Shown here: positions 54,568-63,461 of the stretch, one piece after another
How positions within the stretch are numbered: the first letter of the stretch is position 1
Layout of the letters: each line of letters starts with the position of its first letter
Assembly (NCBI GenBank): GCA_050250875.1
Contig: JBFWNV010000016.1
Location: forward strand, 1 to 64,000
Length of the DNA stretch: 64,000 bases
From: CAWAYR01 sp050250875
GTDB lineage: Bacteria; Acidobacteriota; Vicinamibacteria; Vicinamibacterales; UBA2999
Direction of reading: 5' to 3'
The notes under the pieces: model-generated
What the model saw: only the letters and a program-made list of their open reading frames with translations
The model's database searches: none
What the model was told of the DNA's origin: nothing
Translations under genes and position numbers: made by a program

Positions 54568-54948
54568 ATGTCCACTCACCGGCTCCTGCAAGTCTCGTTG
54601 GCGGTGTTCGGCGCGATCTTCCTGTTGGTGTACCCCCTGGCGATCGTGTGGCCGTCGGGGTGGGCCTGGCACCCCGGGCCTCCGGCGACGTCCCAGTACT
54701 TCATGATGATCGTCGGCGTCTACGCCACGCTCGGCGTCTTCCTGCTGAATGCGTCGAGCAATCCGCAGGCGCATCGCAGTCTGATCTGGTTCACGGTGTG
54801 GTCCAGCGTCGTGCACGCCGGGGTCATGGCCATGCAGTCCACCGGCGAGCACAGCGGCCACCTGCTCGGCGACGTGCCGGCCCTCGTGCTCGTGGCGATC
54901 GTGCTCGGCGGTCTGCTGTGGTCGGACGCCGCGCCAGCCAGGGCCTGA
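54568..54948 (+). CDS. DUF6632-like four-helix membrane protein
   Basis: 126-residue membrane protein with about four hydrophobic helices and the family words SQYFMMIVGVYATLGVFLL, HRSLIWFTVWSSVVHAGVMA and GHLLGDVPALVLVAIVL, which I associate with DUF6632. GAGGAGGA lies seven bases before ATG 54568; a GTG three bases upstream is the alternative start. Small His-containing helices suggest a membrane metal or haem site, but this is not shown. Function unknown; separated from the FAH remnant by 15 bp. Confidence 0.82.
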   Translation: MSTHRLLQVSLAVFGAIFLLVYPLAIVWPSGWAWHPGPPATSQYFMMIVGVYATLGVFLLNASSNPQAHRSLIWFTVWSSVVHAGVMAMQSTGEHSGHLLGDVPALVLVAIVLGGLLWSDAAPARA

Positions 54949-54963
54949 CGCATCGCGACTCGG

Positions 54964-55388
54964 TCAGGTGAGGCTGAACGCCAGCTCGCCCAGCTTCTCG
55001 ACGCTGCAGGCCACGCGATCGCCGGCCTTGAGCCACACCTGCTCCGCCTTCGGTTTGCCGAAGATCACGCCGTGCGGCGTGCCCGTGAACATGAGATCGC
55101 CCGGCTTGATGGTCATCATCCGCGAGGCGAAGCTGATCATCTGGCGGCAGTTGAAGATCATGTCGTTCGTGTTCCAGTCCTGTCGCTGCTCACCGTTGAC
55201 CCGGCATTCGAGCCTCAGGTTGTTCGGGTCGCCGACCAGGTCGCTGGTTACGAGGTGTGGCCCGAGGGGCGCGAAGCCGTCGAAGGTCTTGCCGATCAGG
55301 AACTGGCTGGTCAGGTACTGCATGTCGCGGGCGGTGAAGTCGTTGCCGGTGCAGTAACCGGTTAGTCGAAGTGCTTCGCCGCGGCCGG
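54964..55388 (-). pseudogene. Truncated 3' copy of the FAH-family gene
   Basis: Duplicates the 3' part of the intact FAH-family gene at 58434-59438: about 420 bp, 54968-55388 against 58438-58853, in the same orientation. The copied protein part reads GYCTGNDFTARDMQ... to the terminal GELAFSLT. The intact copy has LDYVAGYCTG where this one has a deletion and small indels (around 55362), so the frame breaks, and homology ends near 55388. No 5' part is present. The reading frame through the retained part is still open. It flanks the acetylation genes on their downstream side. Confidence 0.85.
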
Positions 55389-55575
55389 CGTCGCCCCGCC
55401 GGCCCCTCGCACCTCCCGCAGGCTTGTCCGATGTCCCAGCGGGCCCCGCGACTCGCGCCCTCGCTGTGGGGCTCGTCCGGCCGACGCTCGCCCGACACGC
55501 CGAGCGAAGGCGCGCTGTCAGGCCGGGCCTGGTGGACACCTGGGTTCGGTCGGGCCCTGTCCGGGGCCTTCGCCA

Positions 55576-56787
55576 TCATTCGCCCGGCGGCAGTCCGACG
55601 TACCAGAAATTGGTGGCCGGCGCCGACAGCAGCGCCTCGATGGCTCGGCGTGCGCCCGGCAGCATCGCCGCGGTCGCCGGATATTGGTCGAGCAGGTGGC
55701 GAAGGAAGTGCAGGTGGAACGTCTCGCTGGGGTGGAAGCCGTCGAACATGTAGCGATCGTCGAGCCCGAGCGCGGCCAGGTCGGTGGCATCGACGAAGGG
55801 GACCCCGGCGCGGTCCAGCAGGCCGGCCACCTCGAGACGGAACGACGACAGCAGGCCGCGATGTCGCGCGTCTTGACGCAGCGTGTGGAACACCTCGGTC
55901 GAGAACGGCGGCGCGAACGCCGCCACCGCAATGCCCTGCGTCCGGCAGCGGTCCACGAACATCTGGAGGTGCGCCAGACGCTCGCCGCTCACTCGGTGAC
56001 GGTCGCTTTCGACGAACTGGTGCGACGCGGCGCGGACCCGGTCGATGACCGGGGGGACTTCCCGGTCCTCGAACGTCCACCGCGCCGGATCGGACGGCGG
56101 GACGAACGTCAGCCGCATGCTGCCGTCCTGGCGGAATCCTGATCCGGTGCGTCGGGCGCCGATGCCGATACGATCGCTGTCGGCGGCACTCGGCGCGGCG
56201 AGCATGTCGCCGAGCAGCGCCGGCCGCGTCAGCAGCTTCCGGCCGGCGGCGATGTGCGCCCGCCAGTTCGCCGCGCCGTCTCCGGCCGCGTCACGGTCGA
56301 CCGGTGGCAGGCTGTCGTTGAACCACCACAGGTCGACGGCCAGCAGGACGACGTCCGGCGCGCCGCCGCCGGTGCACAGCTGGTCGAGGTCGCTGACCGC
56401 ATCGACCATCCCGCTGCCGTTGAAGAACGTCTGCCGGGTTTCTCCCAGCATCCCTGCGCGCATCTGACTGGCCCTGGAGGAGCCGAGCACCAGCACCCGC
56501 GGACGCTGCAGCGCCAGCCGCGCCAGCTTGTAGGCGTGCAGATCCTGCGGCATCAGCTCGCGCAGGAATACCGCGGGCGCGTGCTGCTGGCGCGCTGCAA
56601 CCGCCGGTAAGGGCCACGTGTCGCCACTGCGCCACAGCGCGAATTCCACCAGCCCGGCGATCAGGACGACGGGCACCGAGAACACCGCCATTCGCAGCCA
56701 CAGCCCGGTGAGGCCGCGGTGCCAGGAAGGCGGCGACTCGGCCGCTGGATACTCGAGAGGCGAGACGGGCGCGCTGGGCGTGGACAT
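55576..56787 (-). CDS. SGNH-hydrolase-like protein, AlgJ/AlgX type
   Basis: 403-residue protein with one N-terminal transmembrane anchor (about 30-50, VFSVPVVLIAGLVEFALW) and a periplasmic SGNH-like domain. VLGSSRASQM has the GDS-like Ser block and DGFHPSETFHLHF the C-terminal DxxH catalytic pair. Proteins of this type work with MBOAT O-acyltransferases to acetylate cell-surface polysaccharides, as AlgJ/AlgX do for alginate. It is 74 bp downstream of the MBOAT gene on the same strand. Start 56787 (MSTPSAPVSP) is chosen from a longer open frame. Confidence 0.78.
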   Translation of the reverse strand: MSTPSAPVSPLEYPAAESPPSWHRGLTGLWLRMAVFSVPVVLIAGLVEFALWRSGDTWPLPAVAARQQHAPAVFLRELMPQDLHAYKLARLALQRPRVLVLGSSRASQMRAGMLGETRQTFFNGSGMVDAVSDLDQLCTGGGAPDVVLLAVDLWWFNDSLPPVDRDAAGDGAANWRAHIAAGRKLLTRPALLGDMLAAPSAADSDRIGIGARRTGSGFRQDGSMRLTFVPPSDPARWTFEDREVPPVIDRVRAASHQFVESDRHRVSGERLAHLQMFVDRCRTQGIAVAAFAPPFSTEVFHTLRQDARHRGLLSSFRLEVAGLLDRAGVPFVDATDLAALGLDDRYMFDGFHPSETFHLHFLRHLLDQYPATAAMLPGARRAIEALLSAPATNFWYVGLPPGE

Positions 56788-56861
56788 CGCGGTCGCTGCG
56801 GGCGGTCGGCTCGGAACACCCGCGGCGGGCCGCCCCGTGGACCCGCGCGCGCTTGCCGCGA

Positions 56862-58289
56862 TCAGAACTGGAAGTAGATGAACGGTGTGTAGTCGAGCGG
56901 TGCCCTCAACATGATAGCCGCCACCAGTGCGTAGTACGCGGCCCAGCGCAGCGGACGCGACCAGCCCTCGACGTGCAGGGCGTGCGGCCGGCCCCGGCCA
57001 AGCCACTCGGCGACGAGCAGTATGCCGATGGCGGCCACCATCGACCGCGGCGGCAGCACGATCGCCTCCCACGGGGCGCCGCCAATCTTCGCGATCACCG
57101 CCGCAGCGTCGGTCACGTCGTTGGCCCGGAAGAAGATCCACGAGAACGTCACGGCGTGGAAGGTGACGAGCATCCGGAGTGCTGCGCCGGGGTCGGGCAG
57201 CCAGGCCGAGCCGCCCGGGGGTTCATCCGGAGATCGGGCCGGCCCCGTGGCGCGGCCGGGCCACACCAGGAACAGCAGCCCGTGCAGGGCGCCCCAGATG
57301 ATGAAGGTCCAGTTCGCGCCGTGCCAGAGCCCGCTGACGAGGAACACCGCCATCAGGTTGCGGCTGGTCGTCCAGGCGCCGCCGCGGCTCCCTCCCAGCG
57401 GGATGTAGAGATAGTCCCGGAACCAGGTGGAGAGGGAGATGTGCCAGCGGCGCCAGAACTCCCGAATGTCCTGCGAGAAGTACGGGTAGGCGAAATTGCG
57501 CATCAGGCGAAACCCCATCAGCCGTGCACAGCCGAGCGCGATATCGGTGTAGCCGGAGAAGTCGCAGTAGATCTGGAAGGCAAACGCGTAGGTCGCCCAG
57601 ATCATGGTCCATCCCCCGGCGCCACCGACGTCGTTGTAGGCCGCGTTGACGATCGGCGCCAGGTTGTCGGCGACCACCAGCTTCTTGAAGAAGCCCCAGA
57701 GCATCTGGCGCAGCCCGTCGGCGGCTCCGGAGGCGTCGAAGTGTCGGTCGTCCCGGAACTGACCCAGAAGGTGGGTGGCCCGCTCGATGGGCCCGGCGAC
57801 GAGCTGGGGGAAGAAGGTGATGAAGCCGAAGTACTGCACGGGGTCGCGAACTGCGGCCAGCCGGTCCCGATAGACGTCGATGGTGTAGCTGAGAGCCTGG
57901 AACGTATAGAACGAGATGCCGAGCGGCAGAATGACGTGCAGGAGCGGCAACGACGTCGTGAGCCCGGCCAGGCGCAGCGCCGCGTCGGCAGAGGTGACGA
58001 AGAAGTCGAAGTACTTGAAGATCACCAGCGCGCCGAGATTGGCGGCGAGCGAGGCCGCCAGCCAGGCGCGCCGCGCCGTCGGGCCCGTGCTCGCCTCGAT
58101 CTTCAACGCGGCCAGGAAGTCGACGCCGGCCGTGGCGTACAGCAGCGGGAGGAACCGCCAGTCCCACCACCCGTAGAACACCGCGCTGGCGGCCACCAGC
58201 AGGTAGTTCTGACCGCGCCGCGCCAGCCCCCAATATGCAGCCAGCACAATCGTCAGGAACGCGACGAATTCCGGGCTGGCGAAAGTCAT
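56862..58289 (-). CDS. MBOAT-family O-acyltransferase, AlgI-like
   Basis: 475-residue polytopic MBOAT protein that moves acetyl groups across the membrane for polysaccharide O-acetylation. The catalytic His is in SGLWHGANWTF. Seen: GISFYTFQALSYTIDVYR, AGPIERATHLL, YCDFSGYTDIALGCARLMGF and REFWRRWHISLSTWFRDYLYIPLGGSR, all AlgI-family hallmarks. About 11 hydrophobic helices. No alginate synthesis genes (algD, alg8, algG) are here, so the acceptor polymer is unknown. Lies downstream of the FAH gene by 144 bp and ahead of its SGNH partner. Confidence 0.92.
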   Translation of the reverse strand: MTFASPEFVAFLTIVLAAYWGLARRGQNYLLVAASAVFYGWWDWRFLPLLYATAGVDFLAALKIEASTGPTARRAWLAASLAANLGALVIFKYFDFFVTSADAALRLAGLTTSLPLLHVILPLGISFYTFQALSYTIDVYRDRLAAVRDPVQYFGFITFFPQLVAGPIERATHLLGQFRDDRHFDASGAADGLRQMLWGFFKKLVVADNLAPIVNAAYNDVGGAGGWTMIWATYAFAFQIYCDFSGYTDIALGCARLMGFRLMRNFAYPYFSQDIREFWRRWHISLSTWFRDYLYIPLGGSRGGAWTTSRNLMAVFLVSGLWHGANWTFIIWGALHGLLFLVWPGRATGPARSPDEPPGGSAWLPDPGAALRMLVTFHAVTFSWIFFRANDVTDAAAVIAKIGGAPWEAIVLPPRSMVAAIGILLVAEWLGRGRPHALHVEGWSRPLRWAAYYALVAAIMLRAPLDYTPFIYFQF

Positions 58290-58433
58290 GGACGGGTTGA
58301 TCCGCGGGCGGCTGCCGGCGGACCGGCGAGGGGCATGGGAATGCTACACGCGCAGTTCGTTTGGGAAGTGGAGAATCCTCACCCCAGCCGTCGGCGGTGC
58401 CGCTCACCTGGCGCTCGAGCCACCCGGGGTCGC

Positions 58434-59438
58434 TCACCTGAGGCTGAACGCCAGCTCGCCCAGCTTCTCCACGCTGCACGCCACGCGGTCGCCTGGCTTG
58501 AGCCACACCTGCTCGGCCTTCGGCTTGCCGAAGATGACGCCGTGCGGCGTGCCCGTGAACAGGATGTCGCCCGGCTTGATCGTCATCATCCGCGAGGCGA
58601 AGCTGATGATCTGGCGGCAGTTGAAGATCATGTCGTTGGTGGTCCAGTCCTGCCGCTGCTCGCCGTTGACCCGGCATTCCAGTTTCAGGTCGTTCGGATC
58701 GCCGACGAGGTCGCTGGTCACCAGGTGCGGGCCCAGGGGCGCGAACCCGTCGAAGGTCTTGCCGATCAGGAACTGGCTCGTCAGGTACTGCATGTCGCGG
58801 GCGGTGAAGTCGTTGCCGGTGCAGTAGCCGGCCACGTAGTCGAGCGCCGCGGCCTCCGAGACGTTGCGGCATTCGCGGCCGAAGACGATCACCAGCTCGA
58901 TCTCGTAGTCGAAGTTCCTGGCGACGGCCGGCAGGGCGATGGTGCCGCCGTGGTGGTTCAGCGCGTTGTTGAACTTGTTGAAGAGGACCGGGTTGGTCGG
59001 AATCGGCGTGTTGGTCTCGGCGGCGTGGCGCCGGTAGTTGAACCCCATCATGATGATCTTCTCGGGGCGGGTCACCAGGGGCGCATGCCGGACGGCGCTC
59101 TCGGCCAGGAAGAGGCTGGACGGCCCCTTGGCGGCCGCGGCGACGACGCGCGCCAGCAGCCCGCCCTTGCCGTGCTGCAGCAGGTCGTCGGTGTCGACCG
59201 GCGCCGGCAGCTTGTACATCGCGGCGGCCGCGGCGACGTCCAGGATGCCGCGCGGCTGCTTCACGCCGAGCCGCGGACCCGCGGCGGTCCGCATGTTGAG
59301 CAGCGTCATGTTGCGCGGCATCTCGAAGGCGTCGGGCTGGGCCGTCGCGGCCCGCGCGGTACCAGGCGCGAGCGTGGCGGCCGTCGACGCCAAGCCGGCG
59401 CCGGTAGTCTTCAGGAACGTGCGGCGGTCTGAGCGCAT
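58434..59438 (-). CDS. Tat-exported fumarylacetoacetate-hydrolase-family protein
   Basis: 334-residue FAH-superfamily protein with a Tat signal (RSDRRTFLKTTGAGLASTAATL). The FAH domain has the metal set in FDYEIELVIVFG, then GYCTGNDFTARDMQY, GFAPLGPHLVTSD, SRMMTIKPGDILFTGTPHGV and VWLKPGDRVACSVE. Cytoplasmic homologues hydrolyse C-C bonds of acylpyruvates; export by Tat is unusual for the family. Its last about 420 bp are duplicated at 54968-55388. Start 59438 has the RR motif just after it. Confidence 0.88.
   Translation of the reverse strand: MRSDRRTFLKTTGAGLASTAATLAPGTARAATAQPDAFEMPRNMTLLNMRTAAGPRLGVKQPRGILDVAAAAAMYKLPAPVDTDDLLQHGKGGLLARVVAAAAKGPSSLFLAESAVRHAPLVTRPEKIIMMGFNYRRHAAETNTPIPTNPVLFNKFNNALNHHGGTIALPAVARNFDYEIELVIVFGRECRNVSEAAALDYVAGYCTGNDFTARDMQYLTSQFLIGKTFDGFAPLGPHLVTSDLVGDPNDLKLECRVNGEQRQDWTTNDMIFNCRQIISFASRMMTIKPGDILFTGTPHGVIFGKPKAEQVWLKPGDRVACSVEKLGELAFSLR
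58438..58853. repeat. Right copy of the ~420-bp direct repeat
   Basis: Matches 54968-55388 in the same orientation and is the 3' end of the intact FAH gene. Both copies bracket about 3 kb carrying the AlgI/AlgJ-like pair. The copies differ by scattered substitutions, so the event is not very recent. Confidence 0.8.
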
Positions 59439-59470
59439 GGCGCCATCTTAGCGCCCCCGCGCGTCGGTCC

Positions 59471-60712
59471 TCAGCGATCCTCGACCGGCTCGATGCGCAG
59501 CAGCATGCCGTCGCTGTCCTGGTTGCCGCGCGACCGGCCTTCGGTCAGGACGTACAGCAGCTCGTCGGGCCCTTGCCGGATGTCGCGGAAACGCACGTTC
59601 AACTCGCGCAGCATCGAGTCCACCTGCCGGGCCATGCCGAGGCTGAACCGCAGCCACACGATGCGCTTCGTGCCGGCGCCGGCGACGATCAGGCTGCCGG
59701 TCAGTCCCGGGAACTTCCTGCCGGTGTAGAAGAGCATGTTCGAGGGATTGATCTGCGGGTTCCAGTGGAAGAACGGCATGTCCATCCCCTTGCGGAACCA
59801 CGGGTTCTCGGAGACCAGCGTGCCGGTGTAGTTGCGGCCCAGCGACACCACCGGCCAGCCGTAGTTGTGGCCGGGGATCAGCAGGTTCAGCTCGTCGCCG
59901 CCGGCGGCACCGAACTCCGAGGCCCAGAACTCGCCGGTCTGCGGGTGGAACGCCAGGCCGTAGGGATTGCGGTGGCCGTAGGTGTAGATCTCGCCCTTGG
60001 CCGCCGGGTCTTTCACGAACGGGTTGTCGGGCGGAATCGACCCGTCGTCGCGCAGCCGCAGGATCTTGCCAGTGTGGTGGGCCAGGCTCTGCGCTTCCTT
60101 GCGGGCCGGCGAGTTGTCGTCGCGGGTATTGCCGTCGCGGTCGCCGACGGCCACGTAGAGCAGGCGGTCGGGCCCGAAGATCATCCGCCCGCCGTAGGTC
60201 CCGAGCGGACTGCCCCACGCCTCGGCGACGAGGATGTCCTTGACGTCCGTCAGGCGTCCCTGCTCGAAGCGGGCGCGCGCCACGGCGAGGGTGGTCGTCT
60301 TCTCGTCCCGGGCCTTCGAGTAGGACACATACAGGCTGTGGTTGGTGGCGAAATCGGGGTGCAGCACGATGTCGTGCACGCCGCCGAGCGAGAGGTTGTG
60401 GACGGCCGGCAAACCTTCGATCGGCGCCGGGTCGAGGACCCCGTCGTTGACGATCCGCAGTCGCCCCGGGCGCTCGACCAGGAGGATCGTCTTGCCGTCG
60501 GGCAGGAAGACCATGCCGGTCGGGTGGGACAGGCCGTGCGCGATCGGCACGACCCGCACCGCGAGGCCGTTCTCGCTGGTGGCCACCACCGGCTTCTCCA
60601 CCGGGATGCCGGTCAGCGGCACCGGAGGGTTGATCACCGGCTGGGCCGTCGCGACCGCCGGAACCGATGCGCAGAGCGCCACTGCCACCACTACACCGTG
60701 CATGCGAGTCAT
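59471..60712 (-). CDS. PQQ-dependent sugar dehydrogenase-like protein (GSDH/sorbosone dehydrogenase family)
   Basis: 413-residue periplasmic six-bladed beta-propeller with a Sec signal (MTRMHGVVVAVALCASVPAVA). Seen: IAHGLSHPTGMVFLPDGKTILLVERPGRL, GGVHDIVLHPDF, YVAVGDRDGNTRDDN, GEIYTYGHRNPYGLAFHPQTGEFWASEFG and GGDELNLL. These match the glucose/sorbosone dehydrogenase family that uses PQQ. GGAG lies five bases before the ATG at 60712. PQQ biosynthesis genes are not in the window. Substrate unknown; 32 bp upstream of the FAH gene on the same strand. Confidence 0.87.
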   Translation of the reverse strand: MTRMHGVVVAVALCASVPAVATAQPVINPPVPLTGIPVEKPVVATSENGLAVRVVPIAHGLSHPTGMVFLPDGKTILLVERPGRLRIVNDGVLDPAPIEGLPAVHNLSLGGVHDIVLHPDFATNHSLYVSYSKARDEKTTTLAVARARFEQGRLTDVKDILVAEAWGSPLGTYGGRMIFGPDRLLYVAVGDRDGNTRDDNSPARKEAQSLAHHTGKILRLRDDGSIPPDNPFVKDPAAKGEIYTYGHRNPYGLAFHPQTGEFWASEFGAAGGDELNLLIPGHNYGWPVVSLGRNYTGTLVSENPWFRKGMDMPFFHWNPQINPSNMLFYTGRKFPGLTGSLIVAGAGTKRIVWLRFSLGMARQVDSMLRELNVRFRDIRQGPDELLYVLTEGRSRGNQDSDGMLLRIEPVEDR

Positions 60713-60794
60713 GGTGTCTCCGCCGCTACTGTGGCACATTGGGCCGACGCGCCCATTTCGCAAATTGTCTCAGCCCCCCCGATCGGCGGCCTCG

Positions 60795-61325
60795 GTGCGG
60801 CGCGCCGTGGTCGCGCTCGCCTTGGTGGCGCTCGGCACGAGCGCCTCGGCTCAGGCGCCGTCCCGGCCGCTCGACATCCACTTCACGCCGACCCGGCAGC
60901 TGGTGGCCGAAGCGATGCTCGACCTGGCCGGCACCCGGGCCGAGGACGTCGTCTACGACCTGGGGTCGGGCGACGGCCGCCTGGTGATCCTGGCGGCGCA
61001 GCGCCACGGCGCGCGGGGCGTCGGTTACGAACTGCAGGCACCACTGGTGGCGCTGTCGCGCCAGTCGGCCGTCGAGGCCGGCGTCGCCGACCGCGTGCGC
61101 TTCGTCGAGGCGGACCTGCGCACGGCGGATCTGGCGCCGGCCACGGTCGTGCTCCTGTATCTGTCGACCAGCCTGACGCGCGAACTCACGCCGAAGCTCC
61201 TGCGGGAGCTGCGCCCCGGGGCACGTATCGTGTCGCACCAGTTCCGGCTGGCCGAGCGCGCGCCGGATCGATCCGTGACGGTCGAGGGCGAGGCGCTGCA
61301 TCTCTGGATCGTGCCGGCGCGGTAG
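60795..61325 (+). CDS. Class I SAM-methyltransferase-fold protein with signal peptide
   Basis: 176-residue protein with a Sec-type signal (RRAVVALALVALGTSASAQ) and then a class I SAM-methyltransferase core: VVYDLGSGDGRLVILAA (motif I), GVGYELQAPL (acidic ribose-binding Glu) and RFVEADLRTADL (motif post-I). FTPTRQLVAEAML just upstream is the usual DOT1-like N-terminal helix of these proteins. A methyltransferase outside the cytoplasm would lack SAM, so either the signal is a membrane anchor with the domain kept inside or it works in an unusual way. Start at GTG 60795; no strong ribosome site. Confidence 0.72.
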   Translation: MRRAVVALALVALGTSASAQAPSRPLDIHFTPTRQLVAEAMLDLAGTRAEDVVYDLGSGDGRLVILAAQRHGARGVGYELQAPLVALSRQSAVEAGVADRVRFVEADLRTADLAPATVVLLYLSTSLTRELTPKLLRELRPGARIVSHQFRLAERAPDRSVTVEGEALHLWIVPAR

Positions 61326-62363
61326 CTACTGCGCGAGCCGCGCGGCGAACGCCCGCACCTCGCGCAGCACGTCGGCCTCGTGGGTAAGGAACATGAACAG
61401 GTTGGCGCCCGGCAGATCGACGATGCGCGCGGTCGGAACGGCGGCCAGCAGCTGTCGCTGCCACACGGTGTAGAGCGCCCGTGTCGCGTCGTACATCTGC
61501 CGCAGCGCGGCCCGCTCCTGGTCGGTGCGGACGACGTACCTCGCGGCCTCTTCCTCGAACCGCCGCTGCGCCTGGTAGATCGCCAGCACCGGCGTGCGGA
61601 GGCGCGAGTAGTCGGGCTTGATCCGGGCGTCGATGGTGATGGCCTGGCGGATGGCCGGCACCAGCAGCGTCTCGCCCATCGAGCCGTCGGGGTTGGCGAC
61701 GTAGAGCTGCCGCAGTTCCGCCTCGGGAAAGGCGAAGCCCCGCGTGCGTTGCAGCGCTCGCCGATAGGCGTCGAACGAGCTGGTGTCGAGGGCGTCCAGC
61801 GGCTCCACCTGGCGCGGCAGCGCCTTCAGGTCCGGCATCGGCGGCTCGTATTCGGCGGCGGTGGTCGTCGGATCGGTGGCGCCGTCGAGATAGACGAGCC
61901 CTCTCACTCGCTCGGCATGCTGCGACGCGAACATCGTCTGTACCTGGCCGGCGCACGAGGTGCCGAGCAGCACCGCCGAGCGCACCTCGAGGCCGTCGAG
62001 CGCGGCGAGCAGGTCGTCCGAGGAGCGCTGCACGCTGTAGCCGGTAGACGGCTTGTCCGATGCGCCGATGCCGCGCCGGGTCAGGCCGTAGACGCGGAAC
62101 TGGCCGGTCAGCTTCGGGGCGATGTCGTCGTAGGCGTGCGCGCTGAGGTAGCAGCCGAGCAGGACCAGCGGTGGCCCCGAGCCGCCCCAGTCCAGCACTT
62201 CCAGCCGAACGGAGGTGTCGCCGGTCACCCAGCGGACCTGGTGCGGCGAGGGGTCGCGCCAGGGGCCGGTTGGCCGGACCTGAGGCACTGCCGCGTCGAC
62301 CGCCGTCAGCAGTCCTGCCGCTCCCAGCAACGCGCCGCAGCGAAGGGCCAGAGGTGACGTCAT
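61326..62363 (-). CDS. Alpha/beta hydrolase with signal peptide
   Basis: 345-residue exported alpha/beta hydrolase with a Sec-type signal (SPLALRCGALLGAAGLLTAV). The nucleophile elbow is VLLGTSCAGQVQ, where GxSxG reads GTSCAG, so the residue after is Ala instead of Gly. The oxyanion-side VLLGCYLSAHAYDD and the His in MFLTHEADV complete the triad; an Asp before it is likely in IVDLPGAN. Esterase or haloalkane-dehalogenase-like; substrate unknown. It shares its stop region end to end with the convergent methyltransferase gene (TAGCTA at 61323-61328). Confidence 0.8.
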   Translation of the reverse strand: MTSPLALRCGALLGAAGLLTAVDAAVPQVRPTGPWRDPSPHQVRWVTGDTSVRLEVLDWGGSGPPLVLLGCYLSAHAYDDIAPKLTGQFRVYGLTRRGIGASDKPSTGYSVQRSSDDLLAALDGLEVRSAVLLGTSCAGQVQTMFASQHAERVRGLVYLDGATDPTTTAAEYEPPMPDLKALPRQVEPLDALDTSSFDAYRRALQRTRGFAFPEAELRQLYVANPDGSMGETLLVPAIRQAITIDARIKPDYSRLRTPVLAIYQAQRRFEEEAARYVVRTDQERAALRQMYDATRALYTVWQRQLLAAVPTARIVDLPGANLFMFLTHEADVLREVRAFAARLAQ

Positions 62364-62473
62364 CGGTGGCCTCGGTCGCCAATCGTGCCCGGCCACGGGT
62401 GTCGCATCTTAGCCGAATCGGGGTGTCGGGCGCGCCCCATCGGATTAGGATGAGGGTCGCGCCCGGAGGAACC

Positions 62474-63232
62474 ATGCTCTACCTCGCGCTCGTCGCGTGC
62501 GCCGGCATCCCGCTCGCCGCTCAGGTGGCGCCGCCCGTTCCCGGCCTCGACGAGCCGATGCGTGGTGCGGTGCACGTCATCGATCCGGCGACGCGTCCTC
62601 CCTGCCAGGTGTGGACGTCGCTCGAGCAGGTGGCCCGCCACGCGCAGGTGCGGATGGGCTTCGAACACACACTCGACTGCCATCTGGCCGCCTGGACACG
62701 CCAGCCGTACGCGCGCCCCGCGCTGCGGCTCGATGGGCTCACGCCGCGTCAGGCCTTCGACCGTCTGCTCGCCCATCGCGCCGACTACCAGTGGCGGATG
62801 ATCGACGGCGTCGCGGTGTTCCGACCTCGCGCGGCGTGGGTCACGGGCAGCGTGCTCAATCGCCCGGTGGCCCCGACTTCGGCGCGGGATCAGCACCCGC
62901 ACGATCTGCTGCACACGGTGCTGCAACTCACGCGACCGTCGCTGTTCCAGGACCACATCGACGTGCAGCGTTCGTCCTACTGGCGGCGCAACGACGACCC
63001 GTCGGCGGTGGCACCCATCGACACACCGGTGTCGGTCGCCTTCGCCGGCGGCAGCCTGATCGACGCGTTGAACGCAATCACGCGGCCGTTCAGCGGCCAT
63101 TGGGAGACGGGCTACCAGACCGGGAGCGGGCAGCACCGCGTACATATCCGGCTGCTGATGCTCGACTACGACGGCGGGATGGTGTCGGCCATCTCGGGGC
63201 CCTTCGACGCGGCCGCACCATGGTCGCCCTAG
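62474..63232 (+). CDS. Secreted STN-like protein of unknown function
   Basis: 252-residue protein with a short signal (MLYLALVACAGIPLAA). The segment LRLDGLTPRQAFDRLLAH...DYQWRMIDGVAVFRP matches the STN (secretin and TonB N-terminus) fold, which forms small periplasmic domains in transducers. A second domain follows (VSVAFAGGSLIDALNAITRPF), another STN-like pattern. No secretin barrel or TonB-dependent barrel follows, so the STN units stand alone. GGAGGA lies four bases before ATG 62474. The end overlaps the next gene by 13 bp. Confidence 0.65.
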   Translation: MLYLALVACAGIPLAAQVAPPVPGLDEPMRGAVHVIDPATRPPCQVWTSLEQVARHAQVRMGFEHTLDCHLAAWTRQPYARPALRLDGLTPRQAFDRLLAHRADYQWRMIDGVAVFRPRAAWVTGSVLNRPVAPTSARDQHPHDLLHTVLQLTRPSLFQDHIDVQRSSYWRRNDDPSAVAPIDTPVSVAFAGGSLIDALNAITRPFSGHWETGYQTGSGQHRVHIRLLMLDYDGGMVSAISGPFDAAAPWSP

Positions 63233-63426
63233 GGCGGCGCGCCGTGCGGCCCGCACTGGCCACGGTGCTCTGTGGGCTCGGCGGGCTGGCGGCGCTGGTC
63301 AGCCTGTTCGGCGTCTGGGCACACGTGACGCCCGGGCCCGCGGCCGGACCGGGAGCCGCACTCGGCGCGGGCGGACTCGTCGTCTCGCTGGCCTGCTTCT
63401 GCGGGTGGTACTGGTTCGGGACCTGA
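63220..63426 (+). CDS. Small two-helix membrane protein (68 aa)
   Basis: 68 residues with two hydrophobic helices (about 9-34 and 44-65) joined by a Gly/Pro/Ala loop. The start ATG 63220 lies inside the end of the STN-like gene in another frame, so translation is probably coupled. The first residues (VALGRRAVRP) are basic. Function unknown; may anchor or partner the STN-like protein. The call rests on the hydrophobic pattern and position only. Confidence 0.5.
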   Translation: MVALGRRAVRPALATVLCGLGGLAALVSLFGVWAHVTPGPAAGPGAALGAGGLVVSLACFCGWYWFGT

Positions 63427-63461
63427 CGGCGGGTTCCCGCTGTTCCGGGTCCGCGATCGGC

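Noticed and set aside
54964..55539. Treating the whole minus frame as a complete FAH protein
   Set aside because: Its N-terminal part is unlike FAH and the homology to the intact gene begins only at about 55388 with indels; called a pseudogene instead.
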